A DNA stretch of 5,937 nt from Clostridia bacterium (lineage in GTDB: Bacteria; Bacillota; Clostridia; Oscillospirales; CAG-382): positions 1 through 5,937 of the forward strand of contig JAGCNA010000073.1 in the NCBI GenBank assembly GCA_017646185.1. Reading direction: 5' to 3'. Shown in pieces: positions 1 through 5,016 of this stretch. Positions within the stretch are counted from its first letter, which is position 1. Every line of letters starts with the position of its first letter. The notes below the pieces were generated by a model. The model saw nothing but the letters and a program-made list of their open reading frames with translations. It had not been told where the DNA came from and searched no databases. Made by a program: the position numbers and the translations under genes.

Positions 1-1065
1 GTCTGTGAACACGGCTTCCTTGTCCTTGCCCCATGTATGCAGATCTATTTCGGGGAGAGAATATTCCTGCGCGATCTGCTTTATAAGGGGAAGGGAATAT
101 GCGTTTATATTTTTGTTCCAGTTTGCAGCGTCCCATTTGTCTGCGCCGACAGGGAACAGAGGCGTGGGGGTGCAAATAAATATCTGCACGTTTTCGTTTA
201 TATCGTAAAAAGAATCCAAAAGTTCTCTCGCGGAATCAAGGAACGTATCCTTTCTCGTGGGGTCGGACCAATCCTTCCAATCCTGACTGGGGTTGGAATC
301 GTTGGTGCCAAGCGCAAAGAGAACCACGTCGGGCTCAAACTTCAAAGCGTCTCTGTATTGCTTGGATTTAGCGTATGCGTAGGGATCGTTATTGCAGATA
401 GCGTAACCGCTGAGTCCGGCGTTAAGTACGCAGTAATCCCAGCCCAGCATCTGCTGAATATATGAGGGGTAGGTCATATCGTTTCTGGAAGAGTTAATAC
501 CTTGGGTAATACTGTCGCCCACGCAGGCAACCTTTATAACGGGCTCGTTACCGCTGGTCATAAAATCTGTAAGGTCTGCGTCTTCATCGGTCTTGCATAC
601 GCGTATCAGCTTTTCCAAAGCAAAGTGCCAGCCGTTTGCATAGCCTCCCGCCAGCATAACCTTTGTGCCCTTTACTACCAGCGAATACTGTCCCGCTTCA
701 AAGGAATCTCTGTCAAAAGCGTTGCGCAGGCTTCTGCCGGCTGTAAAACCAACCAGAATTTCGTACTCGGTTTCGGCAGTGGTGTCAGGCACCGCTTTAA
801 GGGTGTAACCGCAGTATTCCTGCAAAAAAGCGTTTATTTCGTCAACAATCAAACGGTAGTGATTGTAATTATCAAAGGTGGTGGAATTGCAGTAAACAAT
901 GGTGAATTCTTTAAGGCTCACACCGTTTACCGTAATATCTCTCGGGCCGAACGTTTCTTCTTCGGAAACTTCCGCGCTCTGGTCGGAAACGTCGGGCGTG
1001 TTCGTGCAAGCAAATAAAGATACCATCATACATAAGCATAGCAGAAATAATATGATTTTTTTCAT
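1..1065 (-). CDS. Secreted SGNH/GDSL-type hydrolase lipoprotein (C-terminus cut by window edge)
   Basis: Open frame of 355 codons from an ATG at 1065 running off the left edge. The start is preceded by GGAGTG and a consensus promoter. Residues 1-19 form a lipoprotein signal (MKK, hydrophobic core, LFAC), so Cys20 is the likely lipidated residue; an acidic linker follows. Residues about 50-160 look like the alpha/beta domain found N-terminal to some glycoside hydrolases (EYEILVGFTAGR near 100, LAGGYANGWHFALEKL near 138); this is recall of a pattern and moderate at best. The SGNH domain starts near 176: block I GDSITQG with nucleophile Ser185, block II NAGLSG (215-220), block III GTND with Asn255. 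The last visible residues, AVFTD, lie where block V (D-x-x-H-P) would begin, so Asp355 may be the catalytic Asp and the His lies outside. The family includes carbohydrate and peptidoglycan acetyl esterases. The likely role is deacylation of an extracellular glycan; the substrate is unknown. Confidence 0.9.
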   Translation of the reverse strand, partial: MKKIILFLLCLCMMVSLFACTNTPDVSDQSAEVSEEETFGPRDITVNGVSLKEFTIVYCNSTTFDNYNHYRLIVDEINAFLQEYCGYTLKAVPDTTAETEYEILVGFTAGRSLRNAFDRDSFEAGQYSLVVKGTKVMLAGGYANGWHFALEKLIRVCKTDEDADLTDFMTSGNEPVIKVACVGDSITQGINSSRNDMTYPSYIQQMLGWDYCVLNAGLSGYAICNNDPYAYAKSKQYRDALKFEPDVVLFALGTNDSNPSQDWKDWSDPTRKDTFLDSARELLDSFYDINENVQIFICTPTPLFPVGADKWDAANWNKNINAYSLPLIKQIAQEYSLPEIDLHTWGKDKEAVFTD

Positions 1066-1095
1066 TTTGTTCACTCCGTATTCATTATTATAACC

Positions 1096-1124
1096 ATTAT
1101 AATTGTTTTTCGTCTGTATGTCAA
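1096..1124 (-). promoter_or_regulatory. Sigma-A promoter of the SGNH lipoprotein gene
   Basis: Read on the minus strand, TTGACA (1119-1124) and TATAAT (1096-1101) are both perfect and separated by exactly 17 bp. Upstream of the -35 the sequence is A/T-rich and UP-element-like. Transcription would begin near 1089, giving a leader of about 24 nt before the ATG at 1065, too short for a riboswitch. Confidence 0.85.
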
Positions 1125-1166
1125 TTAATTTTTTATATATTGTTATAGGTATATATTTCACATTAT

Positions 1167-1194
1167 CTATATATAAGTATATGTTTATATATAG
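1167..1194. repeat. 28-bp inverted repeat between divergent promoters (candidate operator)
   Basis: Arms CTATATATAA (1167-1176) and TTATATATAG (1185-1194) are perfect inverted repeats of each other, separated by 8 bp. The repeat lies between the promoter of the leftward SGNH lipoprotein and that of the rightward HTH gene, where a regulator could affect both. The whole 1066-1265 gap is very A/T-rich, so such a repeat could arise by chance; function is inference only. Apart from this repeat and the two promoters I see nothing else in the gap. Confidence 0.4.
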
Positions 1195-1212
1195 TATGTT
1201 TAATTAAGCAAA

Positions 1213-1241
1213 TTGTCAACAATATATATCTCCAATAAAAT
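1213..1241 (+). promoter_or_regulatory. Sigma-A promoter of the small HTH gene
   Basis: TTGTCA (1213-1218) and TAAAAT (1236-1241), each five of six to consensus, are 17 bp apart. The start point would be near 1248, leaving a leader of about 18 nt that holds only the ribosome binding site GGAGG (1252-1256). The -35 lies inside a small inverted repeat, ATTGT-CA-ACAAT (1212-1223), which could be an autoregulatory operator, though it is short. Confidence 0.7.
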
Positions 1242-1265
1242 GTATATATTCGGAGGTGTATTGTT

Positions 1266-1487
1266 ATGATCAGAATGACTCTTGATAAAGCGTTAAAAGA
1301 GCGGGGGATAAGCAGATACCGCTTGTCACAGCTTACGGGCGTACAGTTTCAGGTTATAGATAAATATTATAAGAATAAAGTTGTTCGTTATGACAGTTAC
1401 GTGCTTAATAAGTTTTGCGAAGCACTTAACTGCCAAATCGGGGATATAATCGAATATACAGCAGAAAAATCACCCCAAGAAGCCTAA
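1266..1487 (+). CDS. Small Cro/CI-type helix-turn-helix transcriptional regulator (HTH_26-like)
   Basis: The 73-residue product is almost entirely a five-helix lambda-repressor-like DNA-binding fold. Helices 2-3 of the HTH fall at about 17-36 (RYRLSQLTGVQFQVIDKYYK), followed by NKVVRYDSYVLNKFCEAL and the C-terminal signature LNCQIGDIIEY (54-64). This pattern is common in small stand-alone regulators of Clostridia and related Firmicutes and points to PF13443-type proteins. The ATG at 1266 is chosen because GGAGG ends 9 nt before it; the next ATG (1275) would be 18 nt away. It has no sensor domain, so it probably acts as a dimeric repressor or activator alone. It is divergent from the SGNH lipoprotein gene and could regulate it and itself; that is inference. 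Its last codons and stop overlap the rph terminator on the other strand. Confidence 0.88.
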   Translation: MIRMTLDKALKERGISRYRLSQLTGVQFQVIDKYYKNKVVRYDSYVLNKFCEALNCQIGDIIEYTAEKSPQEA

Positions 1488-1500
1488 CGGCTTCTCGGGG
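1465..1500 (-). terminator. Intrinsic terminator of rph, embedded antisense in the HTH gene end
   Basis: On the minus strand CCCCGAGAAGCC, loop GTTA, then GGCTTCTTGGGG form a 12-bp stem with one G-U pair (1473-1500), followed by TGATTTTTCT, with the T5 run at 1465-1469. This is a classic Rho-independent terminator for transcripts coming from rph. On the plus strand the same position is an A-C mismatch and no T-run follows, so it is strand-specific. It covers the final codons of the small HTH gene and puts the HTH stop codon in the loop. Confidence 0.8.
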
Positions 1501-1516
1501 ACTCCGATAATAAATC

Positions 1517-1541
1517 ACGGCGCACTGTTTGGGTGCGCCGT
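1517..1541. terminator. Second hairpin between convergent HTH and rph genes
   Basis: ACGGCGCAC (1517-1525) and GTGCGCCGT (1533-1541) form a perfect 9-bp, GC-rich stem with a 7-nt loop. On the plus strand it is followed by an A/T-rich stretch including ATTATTTTATT just inside the end of rph, making it the best available terminator for the small HTH transcript. On the minus strand it lies 14 nt after the rph stop codon and is followed by GATTTATTAT, a weak T-run, so it may be a first, leaky stop ahead of the stronger hairpin at 1473-1500. Confidence 0.6.
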
Positions 1542-1555
1542 ATGAATTGAATATA

Positions 1556-2266
1556 TTATTTTATTGCCTCGTTTTGGATTTTCATTATTTCCTTTATGCC
1601 TTTTTCGCCCAGAGCAAGCAGCTTGTTAAGCTCTGCGGCGGTAAATGCTCTGCCTTCTCCCGTGCCTTGAATTTCTATAAAGGCGCCGGTATCGTCCATT
1701 ACCAGATTCATATCCACTTCGGCACTTGAATCCTCTCTGTAGCAAAGGTCTAAAAGGGGAGTATCTCCGTTAATTCCCACGGAAACTGCCGCAACCTGAT
1801 GCACCAAGGGATTTTTGGATATAAGTCCCTGCTTTAACCATTTTTTAACACCCAAAGCAAGGGCAACGTATGCACCGGTTATGGATGCGGTGCGGGTGCC
1901 GCCGTCTGCCTGAATAACGTCGCAGTCTATCCAGATGGTTTTTTCGCCCAATGCTTCAAAATCCACTGCCTGTCGCAAAGCTCTGCCTATAAGACGCTTT
2001 ATTTCGGTACTGCGTCCATCGGGCTTTAAGGTCTCTCTTTTTTTGCGTCCTCCCGTGGAAGAGGGAAGCATAGCGTATTCAGCGGTAAGCCAGCCCTTGC
2101 CCGTATCCTTCAAAAAGGGCATGGTGCCTTCTTCCAGAAGGGCAGTGCATATAACTCTGGTCTTTCCCCAGTTTATAAGCACGCTTCCTCCGCTTACTTC
2201 GGTAAAGTTTACAGTAATATCTATATTGCGCAGGCTGTCATCATTTCTTCCGTCAATACGATTCAT
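1556..2266 (-). CDS. rph: Ribonuclease PH
   Basis: This 236-residue protein is full length for RNase PH (usually about 237-250). The enzyme is a phosphate-dependent 3'-5' exoribonuclease that trims tRNA precursors and other structured RNA in the cytoplasm, releasing nucleoside diphosphates, and acts as a hexameric ring. Visible signatures are R-x-DGR near the N-terminus (3-7), KPDGRSTEIKRLIGRALR (81-98) with the phosphate-site Arg85, DCDVIQADGGTRTASITG (114-131) with the phosphate-binding GTR at 123-125, and EDSSAEVDMN (178-187) with acidic residues matching the metal-binding positions (Asp179, Asp185). No key residue is missing. The ATG at 2266 follows TAGGAGA by 7 nt. The gene is monocistronic here: a hairpin follows within 15 nt, then a strong terminator, and the usual Firmicutes partner rdgB is not downstream. 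Its own near-consensus promoter is at 2298-2326. Confidence 0.98.
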   Translation of the reverse strand: MNRIDGRNDDSLRNIDITVNFTEVSGGSVLINWGKTRVICTALLEEGTMPFLKDTGKGWLTAEYAMLPSSTGGRKKRETLKPDGRSTEIKRLIGRALRQAVDFEALGEKTIWIDCDVIQADGGTRTASITGAYVALALGVKKWLKQGLISKNPLVHQVAAVSVGINGDTPLLDLCYREDSSAEVDMNLVMDDTGAFIEIQGTGEGRAFTAAELNKLLALGEKGIKEIMKIQNEAIK

Positions 2267-2296
2267 ATCAGCATCTCCTATGGTTTTTTATAAACT

Positions 2297-2310
2297 TATT
2301 ATATATAATA
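2297..2310. promoter_or_regulatory. Palindromic -10 region, candidate shared promoter element for the second HTH gene
   Basis: TATTATATATAATA is a perfect 14-bp palindrome. Its left half is the rph -10 on the minus strand; its right half reads TATAAT on the plus strand (2304-2309). A plus-strand start near 2316 would give a leader of about 35 nt to the HTH ATG at 2352. The plus-strand -35 at the right distance (TGGTTT, 2281-2286) is poor, so this is a candidate only. No better promoter for the HTH gene is visible in the 85-bp gap. Confidence 0.35.
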
Positions 2311-2326
2311 CTATTTGAAAAGTCAA
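2298..2326 (-). promoter_or_regulatory. Sigma-A promoter of rph
   Basis: On the minus strand TTGACT (2321-2326; five of six) and a perfect TATAAT (2298-2303) are 17 bp apart. Transcription would start near 2291, about 25 nt before the rph start codon, leaving room only for the ribosome binding site. Confidence 0.82.
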
Positions 2327-2351
2327 TTAAAATACATATCCCGAGGTAAAT

Positions 2352-2765
2352 ATGTTTGGAAAGATATTAAAGGATTACCGTAAAAAACACAGAATAAGCC
2401 AAAAGGCTTTGTCTGAATCCAGCGGAGTTGACAGAAGCATTATATCCCGTATAGAAAAAGGGGAAGAGCAGGCGGATACCTGCGTGCAGGCAAAGCTTGT
2501 AAACACGCTGTTGCGGGATACCCGCCATTTCCGTCCCGAAAATACTACCGGATACGAGCGTGGCGAACAGCTTGGAGTTTTACTCGGCACTCTGCCTCCC
2601 GAAATGGCAGATGACGTATACAGAGATATTATAGAAAAGCTTAAAGAATACGTGGCGTTTCAGATAGATCTGGACGTGCGCACCGTCTATCCCAAGGAAA
2701 TAAAAAGAAAATACAAGCGCAAACGCAAGTATATGTATTATAAATTCGGTCCGCCGATAGAATAA
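2352..2765 (+). CDS. XRE-family helix-turn-helix protein with basic C-terminal tail
   Basis: A 137-residue protein with an N-terminal HTH_3/XRE domain at about 5-55: ILKDYRKKHRISQKALSESS, then GVDRSIISRIEKGEEQAD (25-42), which carries the recognition helix and the typical S-R-I-E-K-G ending. The region after residue 60 is not a domain I recognise. It has an acidic amphipathic part (67-108) with the helical stretch PPEMADDVYRDIIEKLKEYV (82-101), then a very basic tail (115-131) with KRKYKRKRKYMYYK. The middle helix may dimerise and the tail may add nucleic acid contacts; both are inference. GAGGT (2343-2347) lies 4 nt before the ATG, a rather short spacing. The gene is divergent from rph and ends at a strong bidirectional terminator, so it is transcribed alone. 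Targets are unknown; its own promoter and that of rph are the nearest candidates. Confidence 0.88.
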   Translation: MFGKILKDYRKKHRISQKALSESSGVDRSIISRIEKGEEQADTCVQAKLVNTLLRDTRHFRPENTTGYERGEQLGVLLGTLPPEMADDVYRDIIEKLKEYVAFQIDLDVRTVYPKEIKRKYKRKRKYMYYKFGPPIE

Positions 2766-2771
2766 ATATAT

Positions 2772-2805
2772 AAAAACCTCGAAGTAATGGCTTCGAGGTT
2801 TTTTT
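2772..2805. terminator. Bidirectional intrinsic terminator between convergent genes
   Basis: CCTCGAAG (2777-2784) pairs with CTTCGAGG (2791-2798), loop TAATGG, and the stem is extended by five A-T pairs from A5 (2772-2776) and T7 (2799-2805). On the plus strand the T7 run ends transcription of the XRE gene; on the minus strand the complement of A5 gives the T-run for the SGNH operon, whose stop codon lies just outside the hairpin. It serves both convergent units. Confidence 0.92.
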
Positions 2806-2810
2806 GAATA

Positions 2811-3464
2811 TTACAAAGTCTTCATCCAGTCTTCGATAATGGGAGTGATAATATTATATCCCGAAGAATTGGGGTGGATATGGTCGGGCAGGTTGTCTGT
2901 GAGATGAGTTTTTAAGAGGTTTTTGTTAAGCTCCTCGTCAAAATACAGATCAAGATAAGGTATGCCCCATTTTTCGCATATCTTTTTGGAAAGAGCGAAA
3001 TATTCGCTCATATCAGACATTCTGCCAAATTCGGCGGCAGGCATTGTAAAGGTTACTATGTACCCGAAAACAGAATTTTTAAAATTATCCTTTGCGTACT
3101 TAATGGTGTTTTCAAATCCGCCTGCAAAGGTAGAAGTATCAAAGGGCCCTTCAAATCCCTCTGTAATTTCGCCCACGGGTGCGCTTTCCCAAGCGTCGTT
3201 CCCGCCGCCTTCAAGTATCAGGTAATCGTATTCGTTGCCCGTCATATCAATAAGCTGGTTAATAACGGTGTTTTTGCCCCGGCAATCGGAAAGAGATGCG
3301 CCGCCCAGACTTCTGTTCAGTCCGCCCATATCGTTTGCTTTCATGATCCGTCCTGCCCAGCCAACCTTATCGCCGTAATCGGCGGTATTTTTTTCGCAGT
3401 AGGCTTCGCAAAGGGAATCTCCCACAAACAAAACGGTTTTCCCCTGCAAAGAGTTGTTTTCCAT
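2811..3464 (-). CDS. Cytoplasmic SGNH/GDSL-type hydrolase
   Basis: A 217-residue single-domain protein with all SGNH blocks: VGDSLCEAY (14-22) with nucleophile Ser17, RSLGGASL (51-58) with the oxyanion Gly, LEGGGNDAW (84-92) with Asn89, and DHIHPNSSGY (194-203) with catalytic Asp194 and His197. The length and block spacing fit a complete SGNH-fold esterase or lipase. No signal peptide or membrane segment is present, so it should act in the cytoplasm or at the inner face of the membrane. Its ATG directly follows the TAA of the upstream four-TM protein with no base between, and the ribosome binding site (AAGGAAG) lies in the end of that gene, which implies translational coupling. The substrate is not predictable; an acyl or acetyl ester on a glycan or lipid is typical of the family. 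It differs strongly from the lipoprotein SGNH enzyme at 1-1065, so this is not a recent duplication. Confidence 0.93.
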   Translation of the reverse strand: MENNSLQGKTVLFVGDSLCEAYCEKNTADYGDKVGWAGRIMKANDMGGLNRSLGGASLSDCRGKNTVINQLIDMTGNEYDYLILEGGGNDAWESAPVGEITEGFEGPFDTSTFAGGFENTIKYAKDNFKNSVFGYIVTFTMPAAEFGRMSDMSEYFALSKKICEKWGIPYLDLYFDEELNKNLLKTHLTDNLPDHIHPNSSGYNIITPIIEDWMKTL

Positions 3465-4019
3465 TTATTCTTCCTTCTTTCCGTAAATATTATCGTAATC
3501 GATTTCCCCAAGCCGCCAAAGCTTTTTGCACATAAAGAAAACTCCCAGCAAAAATACAGCGGTTATACAGAGATATATTACGGCGTATACAATGCTGTCC
3601 AGAATATTAAGCACGCCGAAAGTAAATCCGTCCACGTATGCGCCGTAGACGATATCGTACCACAGACTGGAAACCTTATCCAGATATCTTCTGAAGAACA
3701 GCACACAGCCCAAAAATCTTGCGATCTCGCCGATAATTACAAGCCCTAACGTCTTTTTAAACCACATATTTTTTACTTCGCTTCTGTGGTAAAGAGAGGG
3801 GAATTTTATAAACAGAAATACGGCTGTAATTCCCCAGCTTATTATAAGGTGGAGAATTGTCATACCCAGCAAGCCGACAATGGACAAAAATACGTTTGCG
3901 GGCAGTTTTTCCAAAATCGAATTTACCAGCCAATAGCTTACGTTGGAGGATATAAGCATGGCAACAAACGCCACCACGGCGTATATTACCTTCATATCCA
4001 TAGAAACTCTTTTTTCCAT
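3465..4019 (-). CDS. Uncharacterised four-TM membrane protein, coupled to SGNH hydrolase
   Basis: I do not recognise this 184-residue family. Hydrophobic segments fall at about 11-33, 43-72, 88-109 and 138-165, consistent with four membrane spans (the second is long and could bend). Between spans are a basic loop (about 73-90: FPSLYHRSEVKNMWFKK) and FRRYLDKVSSLWYDIVYG (109-126). The C-terminus is charged (GEIDYDNIYGKKEE). The ATG at 4019 is supported by an excellent GAGGAGG (4028-4034) 8 nt upstream; internal Met7 and Met9 lack a site. The gene is first in a two-gene unit with the SGNH hydrolase, and the abutting stop and start codons suggest the products act together, for example as a membrane partner of the enzyme. 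No catalytic motif is visible. It has its own consensus promoter overlapped by an inverted repeat. Confidence 0.85.
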   Translation of the reverse strand: MEKRVSMDMKVIYAVVAFVAMLISSNVSYWLVNSILEKLPANVFLSIVGLLGMTILHLIISWGITAVFLFIKFPSLYHRSEVKNMWFKKTLGLVIIGEIARFLGCVLFFRRYLDKVSSLWYDIVYGAYVDGFTFGVLNILDSIVYAVIYLCITAVFLLGVFFMCKKLWRLGEIDYDNIYGKKEE

Positions 4020-4038
4020 TTTTCAAGCCTCCTCGGCG

Positions 4039-4062
4039 TTGTGTTTTAATTATACAACACAA
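4039..4062. repeat. Inverted repeat over the -10 element (candidate operator)
   Basis: Arms TTGTGTT (4039-4045) and AACACAA (4056-4062) form a perfect 7-bp inverted repeat with a 10-bp spacer. The centre coincides with the -10 hexamer (4049-4054) of the promoter for the four-TM/SGNH unit, and the repeat covers the start point. The size and position suit a dimeric repressor that blocks RNA polymerase. It has no T-run and a weak stem, so it does not look like a terminator for the permease gene upstream. Confidence 0.5.
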
Positions 4063-4077
4063 AATACGGGTTGTCAA
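4049..4077 (-). promoter_or_regulatory. Sigma-A promoter of the four-TM protein/SGNH operon
   Basis: On the minus strand a perfect TTGACA (4072-4077) and a perfect TATAAT (4049-4054) are separated by 17 bp. The -35 begins only 4 bp past the stop codon of the AEC permease (4082-4084). Transcription would start near 4042, about 22 nt before the ATG at 4019. Confidence 0.87.
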
Positions 4078-4081
4078 TAAG

Positions 4082-4975
4082 CTATAATATCAAAGAAAGC
4101 CACAAGGGGAGCGTTACAAGGGACAGCAGGTGGGATACAAGGGCAAGCCGTGCCCCCGGCTTGCAGTCCTCGCCGATAAGCTTTGGGAAAACAATGGTGT
4201 TTAATCCGCAGGGCATAACGGTAATTATAAGCACGAAGGGAAGCAGGGGATCCAGATTCAACAGCCTGCACGCACCGTATGCTATCGCGGGGAACAATAC
4301 AAGCCGCATTCCGCAGAAAATATACGCCTGCTTGTTTTTGAAAAGCTCTTTTAAAGAGAAAGCGGCAAGGGTTATACCCGTAAGCAGCATACTCAAAGGT
4401 CCCACGCAGGCAGCCGCCATAGAGGTTACGGAGGAGATGATTTCGGGCACTTTTACAGATGTCATTCCGCATATCATACCAAGGGCAATAGCAATCGTTA
4501 TGGGGTTAATAAGACGTTTTAACGGCTTTTCGCCTCCCGTAAGCATTGCGTATCCCGCTGTATAGGTGTAAATAATAAAGGGAATGGCAAAAAAGATAAA
4601 GTTTGAAAGCATCTCTTCGCCGAACACTCCCTCGATCAGAGCGTAGCCAAGGTATGCGTAATTGGAAATGGCAAAGGAATATCTGTATACCTTCCGTTCG
4701 TAAGGGTGCTTTGTAATGAGCTTTGATGCAAAATACGCCGCTACGACCAAAACCAGCAAAAGTCCCGCAGAAAAGGGTAAAAATATGTATTTTTGTTTAA
4801 GATCATCTACCGTAAAATTGTTTGCAAAGGTGTTGAATATCTTGCAGGGCAGTAAAAGGTTTACAATAAGAACGGACAAAATATCCCCGCTTGCCGCCTT
4901 TTTCCGCTTTCCTATAATCCATCCCGCAAACAAAAATATATACAGTATAAAAAGCTGTTTAAATACAAGAAACAT
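4082..4975 (-). CDS. AEC-family transporter (auxin efflux carrier superfamily)
   Basis: A 297-residue, very hydrophobic protein with about ten membrane spans in two halves around a short charged middle loop (146-155: TGGEKPLKRL), the usual length and layout of bacterial AEC permeases (Mem_trans family). Family features are visible: VNLLLPCKIFNTF (38-50) with the conserved N-x-x-x-P, FAISNYAYLGYALI (101-114), LINPITIAIALG (155-166), GPLSMLLTGITLA (192-204), and the C-terminal MPCGLNTIVFPKLIGED (254-270) followed by LVSHLLSLVTLPLW (279-292). Known bacterial members move small carboxylates such as malate or malonate, driven by ion gradients; the substrate here cannot be read from sequence. The ATG at 4975 follows AAGGAGA by 8 nt. 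It lies 41 bp behind the small lipoprotein gene with no visible terminator or promoter between, so it is probably the third gene of that operon. Confidence 0.93.
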   Translation of the reverse strand: MFLVFKQLFILYIFLFAGWIIGKRKKAASGDILSVLIVNLLLPCKIFNTFANNFTVDDLKQKYIFLPFSAGLLLVLVVAAYFASKLITKHPYERKVYRYSFAISNYAYLGYALIEGVFGEEMLSNFIFFAIPFIIYTYTAGYAMLTGGEKPLKRLINPITIAIALGMICGMTSVKVPEIISSVTSMAAACVGPLSMLLTGITLAAFSLKELFKNKQAYIFCGMRLVLFPAIAYGACRLLNLDPLLPFVLIITVMPCGLNTIVFPKLIGEDCKPGARLALVSHLLSLVTLPLWLSLIL

Positions 4976-5016
4976 AGCGGATATCTCCTTGGAATTTTGC
5001 GTTATTACCGCAGTCC

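Noticed and set aside
37..1017. Long plus-strand open frames (37-465 and 502-1017)
   Set aside because: They lie opposite the SGNH lipoprotein, lack ribosome binding sites and recognisable domains, while the minus strand shows a complete signal peptide and SGNH motifs.
1081..1265. Riboswitch or small RNA in the AT-rich divergent gap
   Set aside because: Leaders predicted from both promoters are under 30 nt and no GC-containing conserved structure is visible.
1473..1500. Hairpin as terminator of the small HTH gene on the plus strand
   Set aside because: On that strand the stem has an A-C mismatch, overlaps the stop codon and lacks a T-run; it fits the minus strand instead.
1935..2318. Plus-strand open frame antisense to rph
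   Set aside because: It is a shadow of the highly conserved RNase PH coding sequence and has no family features.
1..3464. The two SGNH enzymes as a tandem duplication
   Set aside because: They share only the catalytic blocks, differ in length, location and domain layout, and are separated by three unrelated genes.
4071..4565. 164-codon plus-strand frame and a 132-codon minus-strand frame in the permease 3' half
   Set aside because: Both overlap the AEC coding frame, which carries clear family motifs; neither has a plausible start site.
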